Shown: piece by piece, positions 7,541 through 15,878 of the stretch
How positions within the stretch are numbered: the first letter of the stretch is position 1
Layout: the number at the start of each line of letters is the position of its first letter
Assembly: GCF_001297125.1 (NCBI RefSeq)
Contig: NZ_LHPC01000029.1
Span: forward strand, 90,834 to 154,833
Source of the DNA: Pseudomonas sp. RIT-PI-q
GTDB lineage: Bacteria > Pseudomonadota > Gammaproteobacteria > Pseudomonadales > Pseudomonadaceae
Reading direction: 5' to 3'
Length of the DNA stretch: 64,000 nt
Program-made: the position numbers and the translations under genes
Notes under the pieces: model-generated
What the model was told of the DNA's origin: nothing
The model's database searches: none
The model's input: the letters and a program-made list of their open reading frames with translations, nothing else

Positions 7541-8662
7541 ATGTCTTCCACACCATCAACCTTGCTCTGCCACTATCGCTATGACCCTCTGGATCGCCTG
7601 ATCAATCACACCCGAGCAGACGCGCCCACGCAGCAGCGCTTCTACTGTAAAAGTCGTTTGGCCACCGAGATACAGGGGGCGACGCGGCAATCGATCCTCC
7701 AGCACGGCGATCTATTGCTCGCGCAACAACAGCGACTGGGTGATGAAGTGAGCGCCACTTTGCTGGCCACCGATCTGCAGCGTTCGGTATTGCAAACACT
7801 GGAGAAAAACAATCAGCGACAGGCCATCGCTTATTCCCCCTATGGCCACCGTCGCGCCGAAAGCGGCTTGACCCGTCTGCTGGGCTTCAACGGCGAACGG
7901 CCGGATCCGGTGACTGGGCATTATTTGCTGGGAAATGGTTATCGGGCGTTTAATCCGGTGCTGATGCGGTTTAATAGCTCAGACAGTTGGAGCCCGCTTG
8001 GCAAAGGAGGATTGAATTCGTATGCGTATTGTTCAGGTGATCCAATAAATTCAAGCGACCCAAACGGTCACATAAAAACTGCACATCCACGTATCACCTC
8101 CACCTCAAAGGTTATAACCATTACTCACGGCACGTCGACATCGACCGACACATTAAGACCAGGAATATCTAGACAACAAGGGGAGGCGGCCGCATTGCAA
8201 TTATATGAAATAAGCACCTCATTAGATCGGGAGCCTTTTAAGGACGTTTTCTACAACGAAGCCCTGAACACTGAAAGACTCAGCGTCAACAATCAAACAA
8301 ACTCAAACTTGCAAAAATTAGCCATAAAAACCATACAATCGAATTCCATTCCTACAGATACACTTCCAAGCCGATTAAAGAACCTCGCAAACCATGTCGT
8401 CCCACTTAATGATCGCTATACTGTTCTAGAGTACATTAATGCCAGCCGACACGACATGACTTTTGAACTTCAGAGTAGTTACTCAGAAACGGCTCTACAA
8501 AATGCTACATGGGGAATTTTCGATGCATCAATACCGTCATCACTGCATCCAACAAGAGAAGCCGCCATAAAATTTTTAAACGAAACCCATTCGATTCGAC
8601 ACCCAAACCAAGACAGACTACAAAATGAAATACATCATATACGACGTATTCATTTTATCTGA
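7541..8662 (+). CDS. Orphan RHS-core protein with variable C-terminal domain (possible polymorphic toxin)
   Basis: 373-aa protein made of a short RHS/YD-repeat end and a unique tail. Residues 10-176 match the RHS-associated core: YRYDPLDRL, IAYSPYGHR, then the hallmark GYRAFNPVLMRFNSSDSWSP, KGGLNSYAYC and DPINSSDPNG. In full-length RHS toxins this core is the cage-closing segment before the toxin. Residues 177-373 are different: the DNA (about 8069-8662) is clearly AT-richer than its surroundings and I recognise no known toxin motif. The protein lacks the N-terminal RHS barrel and any secretion domain. Such mini-RHS proteins are frequent in P. fluorescens genomes. No small immunity-like gene follows; the next 200 bases are non-coding. 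Core identity is certain, toxin activity is inference. Confidence 0.82.
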   Translation: MSSTPSTLLCHYRYDPLDRLINHTRADAPTQQRFYCKSRLATEIQGATRQSILQHGDLLLAQQQRLGDEVSATLLATDLQRSVLQTLEKNNQRQAIAYSPYGHRRAESGLTRLLGFNGERPDPVTGHYLLGNGYRAFNPVLMRFNSSDSWSPLGKGGLNSYAYCSGDPINSSDPNGHIKTAHPRITSTSKVITITHGTSTSTDTLRPGISRQQGEAAALQLYEISTSLDREPFKDVFYNEALNTERLSVNNQTNSNLQKLAIKTIQSNSIPTDTLPSRLKNLANHVVPLNDRYTVLEYINASRHDMTFELQSSYSETALQNATWGIFDASIPSSLHPTREAAIKFLNETHSIRHPNQDRLQNEIHHIRRIHFI

Positions 8663-8862
8663 CACCTTGATAACCACATAAAACACCTGCTTGCAAATTA
8701 TCCAATATCATTGTGCGAACATCTAATCCAGACCACATCTAAATTTACGTTTAAATAGGATAAGACCAATGTATTGAGAAATGACCTTGTTCGATCTGTT
8801 AACCGCACGCTCCGGGTTTGGTGCTTTACTAAATAGATTCCGCCCATGTGAGCACCCCCACC

Positions 8863-9783
8863 ATGAACCGCAACGACCTGCGCCGCGTGGACATGAACCT
8901 GCTGGTGATTTTCGAAACGCTGATGTTCGAAAAGAACCTGACCCGGGCCGGGGAGAAGCTGTTTCTCGGCCAGCCGGCCGTCAGTGCCGCATTGGCGCGG
9001 TTGCGCGATTTGTTTGATGACCCGCTGCTGGTGCGTAACGGTCGGGTGCTGGAGCCGACTCAACGGGCGTTGACGATCCTTCAGGAGTTGAAGCCGGCGA
9101 TGGACACCATCTCCGGTGCGGTCAGCCGGGCCAAGGATTTCGACCCGTCGACCAGCCGCGATGTGTTTCGCATCGGTTTGTCCGACGACGCCGAGTTCGG
9201 TCTGTTTCCGCCACTGCTCAAGCAGATACGTGAAGAGGCGCAGAACGTCGTGGTGGTGGTGCGGCGGGTGGAGTTCCTGCTGGTGTCGGCGCTGCTCGCC
9301 CCCGGGGGGGGTTCCGTAGGGGTCAGCTACACCCCGGAATTGCCGGCCAACGCCAAGCGCAAGAAGCTGCGTGATCTGAGCGTGAAGATCCTGCGTGGCG
9401 ATGACCGTCCCGGCGCGCTGACCCTGGATGATTATTGCGAGCGTCCTCACGCCCTGGTGTCGTTTTCCGGGGATTTGACCGGTGCCATCGACACCGACCT
9501 GGCGCGTATCGGCCGCTCACGCCGGGTGGTGCTGGCGGTGCCGCAGTTCGCCGGTCTGCGCGCGTTGATCGCGGGCACCGACATGCTGGCCACCGTGCCG
9601 GATTACGCCGCTTGCGCGCTGATCGAAGGCAGCAGCCAGCTGCGCGCCGACGACCCGCCGTTTGACATCGTGTTGTCCGAACTGTCCATGGTCTGGAACG
9701 GGGTCAACGATAACGATCCGGCAGAACGTTGGTTGCGCTCGCGAATTGCCCAACACATGTCGGCGCCGCTGCCGGGGCACTGA
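8863..9783 (+). CDS. LysR-family transcriptional regulator
   Basis: 306-aa LysR regulator of the NodD/NahR-like subgroup. It opens MNRNDLRRVDMNLLVIFETL and has the helix-turn-helix LFLGQPAVSAALARLRDLFD, then a co-inducer domain. The ATG at 8863 is preferred to a GTG at 8848 because it gives the conventional family N-terminus; neither has a strong ribosome-binding site. At 9301-9310 a run C5G8 encodes APGGGSVGV where I remember relatives reading closer to ASGEISVGV, so a local base-call problem is possible although the frame is intact. The 200 bases before the gene contain no other ORF. Its target is unknown. The 3-prime end overlaps the convergent DinB gene by 80 bases. Confidence 0.9.
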   Translation: MNRNDLRRVDMNLLVIFETLMFEKNLTRAGEKLFLGQPAVSAALARLRDLFDDPLLVRNGRVLEPTQRALTILQELKPAMDTISGAVSRAKDFDPSTSRDVFRIGLSDDAEFGLFPPLLKQIREEAQNVVVVVRRVEFLLVSALLAPGGGSVGVSYTPELPANAKRKKLRDLSVKILRGDDRPGALTLDDYCERPHALVSFSGDLTGAIDTDLARIGRSRRVVLAVPQFAGLRALIAGTDMLATVPDYAACALIEGSSQLRADDPPFDIVLSELSMVWNGVNDNDPAERWLRSRIAQHMSAPLPGH

Positions 9784-10300
9784 TGGATTGGAAAGACGCA
9801 GGGTCGCACTCGCGCAAGTACACCGGCAGGTCAGTGACCGGTGGCATGACCGGAATTTCGAAATACCTCTGGACCACCCAGCCACGGTGATAGCTGGCGT
9901 GGTTGACCACATGCATCAACATGGCTCCGGCGCTCATGCTGCCGCTTTCGCCCGAGACAAAACTGAACTCCACGGGTGTATCCAGCGACTCGTCGGACTG
10001 CCGGGCGCTCCAGTCGCAGTACCAGTGATCGATGTCCTTTTGCGCCAAGCGCAAATTCGCGAGTTCGGCATGCAGCAAATCGTGTGACGTCTTGAAGCCG
10101 TGCCCTCGGCCTTCGAGGTGGGCTTGCCAAATGCAGTCCACCACATAGATGTGGTTCAGGGTGCCGATCATGTTCTTGAACACCGAGACCCGTTCCTTGT
10201 TGACCTCACCCGGCGGTAACGCGGCCAGGCTGTCAAAGAGCCGTTGGTTGGCCCAGCGCTTGTAATCGGCAAGCATGCAGGCAGTTTTTACGTTGATCAT
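9704..10300 (-). CDS. DinB-family (DUF664-like) metal-binding protein
   Basis: 198-aa member of the DinB/YfiT four-helix-bundle superfamily, thought to act as metal-dependent thiol transferases or hydrolases; exact role unknown. The three metal-ligand histidines fit: H50 in TLNHIY, H134 and H138 in NHASYHRGW. The family is usually 150-175 aa; the extra C-terminal 25 residues run into the end of the convergent LysR gene (80-base antisense overlap), so the stop may have shifted outwards. ATG at 10300 with only a weak ribosome-binding region. Confidence 0.87.
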   Translation of the reverse strand: MINVKTACMLADYKRWANQRLFDSLAALPPGEVNKERVSVFKNMIGTLNHIYVVDCIWQAHLEGRGHGFKTSHDLLHAELANLRLAQKDIDHWYCDWSARQSDESLDTPVEFSFVSGESGSMSAGAMLMHVVNHASYHRGWVVQRYFEIPVMPPVTDLPVYLRECDPASFQSISAPAAAPTCVGQFASATNVLPDRYR

Positions 10301-10404
10301 CAGAGGTCTCCCATTGTGATGGGCGCACTGCCAAGCATAGCCCTCACTGAGACCAGCATCGCAGACACTGATTACCGGTCACCTCGCCACACCGCGACCG
10401 GTAT

Positions 10405-10549
10405 GTAGCAGCTGTCGAGCTTGCGAGGCTGCGTTCGGCGGCGAAGCCGTCGTAAACCCTTCGCACGCTGTTTGTCTGACACACCGCGGTGAATGGATTA
10501 GCGACGGCTTCGCCGCCGAACGCAGCCTCGCGGGCTCGGCAGCTGCTAC
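10405..10549. repeat. Long inverted repeat of the GTAGCAGCTG type
   Basis: Arms GTAGCAGCTGTCGAGC..GCGAGGCTGCGTTCGGCG and its near-complement CGCCGAACGCAGCCTCGCG..GCTCGGCAGCTGCTAC enclose a spacer with a second internal inverted repeat (GGCGAAGCCGTCG / CGACGGCTTCGCC). It is a different REP class from the GCTTGCCCGC family. The right end reaches into the FAD-oxidoreductase gene: the complement of 10546-10548 is its TAG stop. Confidence 0.9.
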
Positions 10550-11670
10550 AAAGAACGTAGTGTTTTCACTACCCGTTCGGCCAGTGCCAGGCAGCTGGTC
10601 AGGCCCGGTGATTCGATGCCGAACAGGTTCACCAGCCCCGGCACGCCATGCTCGGCCGGGCCGCTGATGATGAAGTCGGCGGCCGGTTCTGTCGGTGCGG
10701 TGATTTTCGGGCGGATTCCGCTGTAGGCCGGTTGCAGGCTGTGATCGGGCAATCCCGGCCAGTAACGCCGGATCGCCTGATAAAACCCCTCGGACCTGCG
10801 CGGATCGACGCGGTAGTCGATATGGTCGACCCATTCAACGTCCGGCCCGAAACGCGCCTGGCCGCCCAGGTCGAGGGTCATGTGCACGCCGAGCCCGGCA
10901 CTTTCCGGCGCCGGATACACCAGGTGCCGAAACGGCGCCCGGCCGCTGAAGCTGAAATAGCTGCCCTTGCACAAACGGGCCTTGGGCACATGCTCCGAGG
11001 GCAGGCCAGCGATGCGGCTCGCCACCTCGGGCGCGGACAATCCCGCGCAATTGATCAACTCACGGCAGCTCAACGTCATCGGTTGCGCACCGCCCATGTG
11101 CAGCTCGAAACCGTGCTCGGTACAACGGGCCGACACCAGCGGCGTGTGAAAGGCAATCGAGGCGCCACTGGCCTCGGCATCGGCCTGGAGCGCGAGCATC
11201 AGCGCATGGGAATCGACAATGCCAGTGGACGGCGACCACAGCGCGGCGACGCAAGACAAAGCCGGCTCCCGCTCCCGCGCCTGCTCGGCATCCAGCCAGT
11301 GCAGATCGTCGACGCCATTGCGCCGCCCCTGCTCCAGCAACCGGCGTAACGCCGCGCACTGCACCTCATCGGTGGCCACGATCAGCTTGCCGAGCCGCTG
11401 ATAATCGACGCCGTGCTCATCGCAGAAGGCGTAAAGGCGTTGCTTGCCCTCCACGCACAACTGCGCCTTGAGGCTGCCGCTCGGGTAATAAATGCCGGCG
11501 TGGATCACTTCCGAATTGCGCGAACTGATCCCCGTGCCAAGGCCCTCGCCCGCCTCGACCAGCACCACTTCCCGACCACTCAAGGCCAAAGCCCTGGCCA
11601 CCGCCAGCCCGACCACACCGGCCCCGACCACCACACATTGGATATCGACGCTCACTTGCCCTCCGCTCAT
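10546..11670 (-). CDS. FAD-dependent oxidoreductase, L-2-hydroxyglutarate oxidase-like (LhgO family)
   Basis: 374-aa flavoprotein of the DAO fold, closest in appearance to L-2-hydroxyglutarate dehydrogenases. It begins with the dinucleotide motif VVVGAGVVGLAVARAL and a glutamate-ended second strand (VVLVEAGEGL), followed by the family stretch SSRNSEVIHAGIYYP, and ends in PGLTSCLALAE. Substrate is inferred to be a 2-hydroxy acid, not proven. The start lies one base after the MFS stop (TGA C ATG), so it is probably translationally coupled to that transporter, suggesting uptake and oxidation of the same compound. The last codon is followed by a TAG that belongs to the adjoining inverted repeat. 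Confidence 0.88.
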   Translation of the reverse strand: MSGGQVSVDIQCVVVGAGVVGLAVARALALSGREVVLVEAGEGLGTGISSRNSEVIHAGIYYPSGSLKAQLCVEGKQRLYAFCDEHGVDYQRLGKLIVATDEVQCAALRRLLEQGRRNGVDDLHWLDAEQAREREPALSCVAALWSPSTGIVDSHALMLALQADAEASGASIAFHTPLVSARCTEHGFELHMGGAQPMTLSCRELINCAGLSAPEVASRIAGLPSEHVPKARLCKGSYFSFSGRAPFRHLVYPAPESAGLGVHMTLDLGGQARFGPDVEWVDHIDYRVDPRRSEGFYQAIRRYWPGLPDHSLQPAYSGIRPKITAPTEPAADFIISGPAEHGVPGLVNLFGIESPGLTSCLALAERVVKTLRSL

Positions 11671-11671
11671 G

Positions 11672-12985
11672 TCACGCCAACCCTCGCTCCCGATAATCGA
11701 TCAGGCTGGAGAATATCGCCAGCAACAGGGCCATGACCACGAAGAAAATCAGCACCAGGAAATACGAGCCGGTGAATTGCACAATCAGCCCGATCAGGAT
11801 CGGCACGATCACACCCGCCATGTTTCCGCAGAAGTTCATGGTGCCGGCCAGCACGCCGGTTTTCGAGGTGCCGCCAAGGATCGACGGAATGCACCAGTAC
11901 ATGCCGCACCAGCGAATGAAAAACATCGCCACGCAGAGCAGGCCGATCGCTTTGCTGGCCTCGCTCGCATACGCCACCGCCAGCATGCACACCGCCGCGA
12001 TCAGCGCCGAGCCGCTGAACATGCTGCGCATCACCAGGTTGGGCGAGGCGCCGCTGGACTTCCATTTATCCCCCAGATAACCGCCGACCAGTTCACCGAC
12101 GAAACCGCACATGAAGATCAGGAAGGTCGCCCCGCCCATGCTCGAAATGTTCAGGCCGTGAGTCTGGTGCAGGTAGCTCGGCATCCAGGTCAGCAAGCCG
12201 TAGAACACGCTGAGGATGCAGCAGTAACCGGCGAACATCGCCAGTACCGAACGGTCCTTGAGCAGCACTTTGAGGGGGATGCTGGTCACTGCGCCAGGTT
12301 GACTGATCTTGGTATTGCCTTCGGTGATGTGCGCCAGTTCCGCGGCGTTGACGCCGGGATGTTCGCTGGGGTGGTTGCGGATGTATTTCCAGGCCAGCAC
12401 CCCGGCGAGCATGGTGCCGATACCGGCGATCACAAAAGCAATGCGCCACGAGTCGAACCAACCGATCAGCCCGGCAATGATGATCGCGCCGAAGGCACTG
12501 CCCAGCGGTGCGCCGCCGTCGACCAGCACCGCGCCACGCCCGCGTTCGTTAGGGGTCAGCCAGGCGCCGTTGAGCTTGGCCCCGGCCGGCATGATCGGCG
12601 ATTCGGCGATGCCCAGGCCCATGCGCGTAATCAGCAGCGTGATCCAGTTGTGCGCACCGGCAGCCAACGCCTGGAAAGCGCCCCAGGCGACCGTCGCGAC
12701 AACAATCACACGGCGAGTCTGGAACCGGTCCAGCAGCATGCCACCGGGAATCTGCATCAACGCGTACGACCAGAAAAACGCGCTGAGCATCAGGCCTTCA
12801 AGGGCCGGCGGTATCTGGAATTCACTTGAGATCAGCGGCAAGGCCACCGACAACGAGGCGCGGTCGATGTAGTTGATGGCGGTCAGCAGCAACATGATGA
12901 GGAAGATTCGCCATCGCACGCTGGTGGGACGCATCGTTGCGGACGCGGCTGCCAACGGCAGGCTTTCGGCACTCGGATTGTTCAT
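11672..12985 (-). CDS. MFS transporter (anion:cation symporter family)
   Basis: 437-aa inner-membrane major-facilitator protein with twelve predicted hydrophobic segments, resembling the ACS group (glucarate, galactonate, phthalate-type organic anion transporters). The opening TM reads IFLIMLLLTAINYIDRASLSVALP, shown here only by its key YIDR motif, and the TM2-3 loop is GGMLLDRFQTRRV. It probably imports an organic acid later oxidised by the FAD enzyme encoded one base downstream. The ATG at 12985 is preceded by GAGCGCCCCTC, a weak site. Substrate unknown. Confidence 0.92.
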   Translation of the reverse strand: MNNPSAESLPLAAASATMRPTSVRWRIFLIMLLLTAINYIDRASLSVALPLISSEFQIPPALEGLMLSAFFWSYALMQIPGGMLLDRFQTRRVIVVATVAWGAFQALAAGAHNWITLLITRMGLGIAESPIMPAGAKLNGAWLTPNERGRGAVLVDGGAPLGSAFGAIIIAGLIGWFDSWRIAFVIAGIGTMLAGVLAWKYIRNHPSEHPGVNAAELAHITEGNTKISQPGAVTSIPLKVLLKDRSVLAMFAGYCCILSVFYGLLTWMPSYLHQTHGLNISSMGGATFLIFMCGFVGELVGGYLGDKWKSSGASPNLVMRSMFSGSALIAAVCMLAVAYASEASKAIGLLCVAMFFIRWCGMYWCIPSILGGTSKTGVLAGTMNFCGNMAGVIVPILIGLIVQFTGSYFLVLIFFVVMALLLAIFSSLIDYRERGLA

Positions 12986-13049
12986 GAGGGGCGCTCTTTA
13001 TTGTTGTGGATACAAGCGGCCCAATGTCGGCAATCAACACGCAGAACCT

Positions 13050-13140
13050 GTAGGAGCGAGGCTTGCCCGCGAAGAACGATAACGCGGTGTAGCAGGCAGA
13101 TTTGCGGTGCTCCTTTCGCGGGCGAGCCTCGCTCCTACAG
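13050..13140 (+). repeat. REP pair
   Basis: Inverted arms GTAGGAGCGAGGCTTGCCCG and its complement, 91 bases in total, in the 271-base gap upstream of the MFS gene. Confidence 0.95.
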
Positions 13141-13223
13141 GTTTTGTATTTTGACTGACTGGCACTGGGCAAGCGGCTCCACTCTAATCACGCACCCGAC
13201 AGCTGAATAATGAGGGGATCTGA

Positions 13224-13252
13224 TTGGGGGATCACCGAACGTCATCCCCCAA
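13224..13252 (-). terminator. Hairpin downstream of the atypical SDR, possible terminator without T-run
   Basis: TTGGGGGAT (13224-13232) pairs perfectly with ATCCCCCAA (13244-13252) over an 11-base loop, five bases past the SDR stop codon. No T-run follows on the minus strand, so it may only stabilise the 3-prime end. Confidence 0.4.
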
Positions 13253-13256
13253 ATGA

Positions 13257-14045
13257 TCAGAACGTACCGGGGTAGCTGCCGCCGTCCAGCAACAGGTTTT
13301 GCCCGGTGAGGAAACCGGCGTGGGCGCTGCAGATGAACGCACAATAGGCACCGAACTCATCGGGCTGGCCGAAGCGCTGGGCCGGAACGTTTTTGCGCCG
13401 TTGGGCGCTGATGCTTTCAACGCTGGCGCCATTGGCTTCGGCGGCGGCACTCAGGGTCTTGTGCAAACGCTCGGTCTCGAACGGGCCTGGCAGCAGATTG
13501 TTGATGGTCACGTTGTTCCCGGCCAGCCGCGACTGCCGCGCGAGCCCGGCGATGAAACCGGTCAGGCCGCTGCGGGCGCCGTTGGACAACCCCAGCACAT
13601 CGATCGGCGCCTTCACCGCACCGGAAGTGATGTTGACCACGCGCCCGAAACCGCGCTCGGCCATGCCATCGACGCAGGCCTTGATCAGCTCGATCGGCGT
13701 CAGCATGTTGGCATCCAGCGCCTTCAACCAGTCCTCGCGCTGCCAGTCACGGAAGTCACCCGGCGGTGGGCCACCGGCGTTGTTGACCAGGATATCCACC
13801 TGCGGGCACGCCGCCAGAACCTGCTCGCGCACCGCCGGTTCACTGATGTCCCCGGCCACGGTGCGCACTTCGATGGTCGGCGCCAGGCTGCGCAACTCGG
13901 CGGCGGCGGCCTGCAAGGTTTCGTTGCCACGGGCATTGATCACCAGGTTCACGCCCTCCTTCGCCAAGGCTCGCGCACAGGCCAGACCCAGGCCCTTGCT
14001 GGCGGCGCAGACGATTGCCCAACGACCCGATATACCTAATTCCAT
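13257..14045 (-). CDS. SDR-family protein lacking the canonical YxxxK
   Basis: 262-aa classical-length SDR. The N-terminal cofactor loop is AASKGLG (residues 14-20) instead of TGxxxGIG, and NNAGG is at 88-92. The serine of the active site is present (NITSG, S141), but the Tyr and Lys positions read S154-N-G-A-R158. A group of proteobacterial SDRs with the same LSNGAR motif exists as far as I know, so this is a lineage feature rather than a local mutation, but activity by the normal SDR mechanism is doubtful. AGGAGC stands before the ATG. It is divergent from the iron alcohol dehydrogenase (154-base shared gap), so the two may be co-regulated. Confidence 0.9.
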   Translation of the reverse strand: MELGISGRWAIVCAASKGLGLACARALAKEGVNLVINARGNETLQAAAAELRSLAPTIEVRTVAGDISEPAVREQVLAACPQVDILVNNAGGPPPGDFRDWQREDWLKALDANMLTPIELIKACVDGMAERGFGRVVNITSGAVKAPIDVLGLSNGARSGLTGFIAGLARQSRLAGNNVTINNLLPGPFETERLHKTLSAAAEANGASVESISAQRRKNVPAQRFGQPDEFGAYCAFICSAHAGFLTGQNLLLDGGSYPGTF

Positions 14046-14199
14046 GACGCTGCTCCTGTCAGTTTCAAAGGCCTAACGTTACCACCTCACACCCTCTGGC
14101 CGGGGATGACAAAGGGTGATCAGCGGATCAGGTCTTTTCATTATCGGCAGGCTCAGGCGCTTATTACTGTCTGGGGACCAATAAGAACCGGAGACACAC

Positions 14200-15363
14200 A
14201 TGAACCCGTTCCAGTTTTATTTCCCCACGACCTTGAAGAGCGGCAACGGCCTGGTGCGCCAGGCCGGTGCCTTGCTCAAGCCTCATGTTCGAAAAAAACT
14301 GCTGGTGGTGACCGATGAAGGGCTGATGGCGTCGGGCGTGATGGAAGGCTTCTTCGCCTCGCTCACGGAGAGTGAAATCAGTTACGAAGTGTTTTCCGGC
14401 GTCGAACCCAACCCCACCACCGACGTGCTGGAACGCGCTGTGACGTTCCTGAAAAACCACGACTGCGACTCGGTAATCGGTGTCGGTGGCGGCAGCAGCA
14501 TCGACACGGCCAAGGGTGTCGCGGCGATGGCGACCAACCCCGGCAACATCCTCGACTACGAGGGCTACGACAAACTGCTGCACCCGCCTCTGCCGATTTT
14601 CGCTATTCCGACCACCTCAGGGACCGGCAGCGAATGCACCGCGTCCACGGTGTTCACCAACACCAAGACCTTGTTCAAGACCGTGATCATCAGCCCGGCC
14701 CTGTTTCCGAAACTGGCGATTCTCGATGCCGAATTGACCCTGAAATTACCGCCGTCGATCACCGCCGCCACGGGCATGGACGCGTTGACCCATGCCATCG
14801 AATCCTACGTCTCCAAGCAGGCCAACCCGGTCAGCCAGGCCTTGGCGCTGCAAGCGATCAAGATGATCTGCACCCACCTGCCGAAAGCCTTTTTCGCCGG
14901 CTCCGACCTGCACGCCCGGGAACAATTGCTGCTTGGGTCGTTCCTTGCCGGGGTCGCCTTCGCCCAATCGAAACTGGGCAACGTCCATGCGATCTCCCAC
15001 ACCTTTGGCGGCGTGTTCAACATTCCCCATGGCATCGCCAATGCGACGCTGTTGCCCTACGTCATCGAATTCAATCTGGCCGCCTGCCCGGAGCTGTTTC
15101 GCGAGATCGCCATCGCCATGGGCGAGAACGTCGATGGCCTGAGCCCGGCCCGCGCCGGGCACAAAGTGGTGGAGCACGTGGTGGCGCTGAACAAGGCCAT
15201 CGGCATCCCCGACAACATCAAGGACCTGGGCGTGGACCTGGATTACATGCCGCAAATGGTCAGCGACTCCATGCGCAGCGGCAACGTGCTGGTCAACCCA
15301 CGCCTGACCACCGCCACCGACATCGAACGGATCATCAGCAACGCTTACCACGGCGTTCATTGA
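14200..15363 (+). CDS. Iron-containing alcohol dehydrogenase
   Basis: 387-aa type III alcohol dehydrogenase, cytosolic and NAD(P)-dependent. The cofactor loop GVGGGSSIDTAKG and the metal-site helix AATGMDALTHAIESY are clear, and the later histidine ligands sit in HAISHTFGG and NIPHGIANA. Family members act on butanol, lactaldehyde, 1,3-propanediol, 4-hydroxybutyrate or maleylacetate; this one most resembles the alcohol type. Start ATG 14200 with GGAGA upstream. It begins a run with a NIPSNAP protein (31-base gap) and, past a REP pair, a cyclase-family hydrolase. Confidence 0.93.
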   Translation: MNPFQFYFPTTLKSGNGLVRQAGALLKPHVRKKLLVVTDEGLMASGVMEGFFASLTESEISYEVFSGVEPNPTTDVLERAVTFLKNHDCDSVIGVGGGSSIDTAKGVAAMATNPGNILDYEGYDKLLHPPLPIFAIPTTSGTGSECTASTVFTNTKTLFKTVIISPALFPKLAILDAELTLKLPPSITAATGMDALTHAIESYVSKQANPVSQALALQAIKMICTHLPKAFFAGSDLHAREQLLLGSFLAGVAFAQSKLGNVHAISHTFGGVFNIPHGIANATLLPYVIEFNLAACPELFREIAIAMGENVDGLSPARAGHKVVEHVVALNKAIGIPDNIKDLGVDLDYMPQMVSDSMRSGNVLVNPRLTTATDIERIISNAYHGVH

Positions 15364-15394
15364 TTCAAGCCCCCTTTCCCAAGAGACAACTCCC

Positions 15395-15709
15395 ATGTTT
15401 TACGAAATGCGCACCTACACGATCCAGATCGGAAAAATGCAGACCTACCTCAAGCACTTCGAGGAAACCGGCCTGCCGGTGATCTCCCGCTACACCACGC
15501 TGGTGGGCTGGTGGTACACCGAAATCGGCGAGTTGAACCAGGTGATCCATATCTGGGCCTACGAGAGCCTCGATGACCGGATCAAGAAACGCGCCGCGCT
15601 CTATCAAGACCCGGACTGGCTGGATGGCTTCGTGCCGAAAGCATTCCCGATGCTGGAGAAGATGGAATCGAAACTGTTGATCGCGGCGGATTTTTCGCCG
15701 ATCAAATAA
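15395..15709 (+). CDS. NIPSNAP-family protein
   Basis: 104-aa ferredoxin-fold (dimeric alpha-beta barrel) protein of the NIPSNAP family. It begins MFYEMRTYTIQIGKM and carries the family features VGWWYTEIGELNQVIHIW and YESLDDR. Bacterial members are often encoded in catabolic gene clusters; biochemical function is not established. It is 31 bases after the iron alcohol dehydrogenase and probably on the same transcript. Confidence 0.9.
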   Translation: MFYEMRTYTIQIGKMQTYLKHFEETGLPVISRYTTLVGWWYTEIGELNQVIHIWAYESLDDRIKKRAALYQDPDWLDGFVPKAFPMLEKMESKLLIAADFSPIK

Positions 15710-15744
15710 ATCCCCGCATTGGACCGATACACACTGAAAAACCT

Positions 15745-15834
15745 GTGGGAGCGGGCTTGCCCGCGATGAGGCAGGGTCAGTCGACAGTGTTGTTGCCTGA
15801 CACACCGCTATCGCGGGCAAGCCCGCTCCCACAG
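15745..15834 (+). repeat. REP pair
   Basis: Inverted arms GTGGGAGCGGGCTTGCCCGC and complement, 90 bases, between the NIPSNAP and cyclase genes. Confidence 0.95.
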
Positions 15835-15878
15835 GGATTGCGCAGGCCTGCCAATCCACTTATTAACAGGACAACCTC

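Noticed and set aside
11492..12829. 445-codon plus-strand frame
   Set aside because: Antisense shadow of the MFS and FAD-oxidoreductase genes; low-complexity His/Gln/Arg-rich product typical of high-GC antisense frames.
13202..13256. Strong rho-independent terminator after the SDR
   Set aside because: The hairpin is perfect but no T-run follows on either strand, so it is listed only with low confidence.
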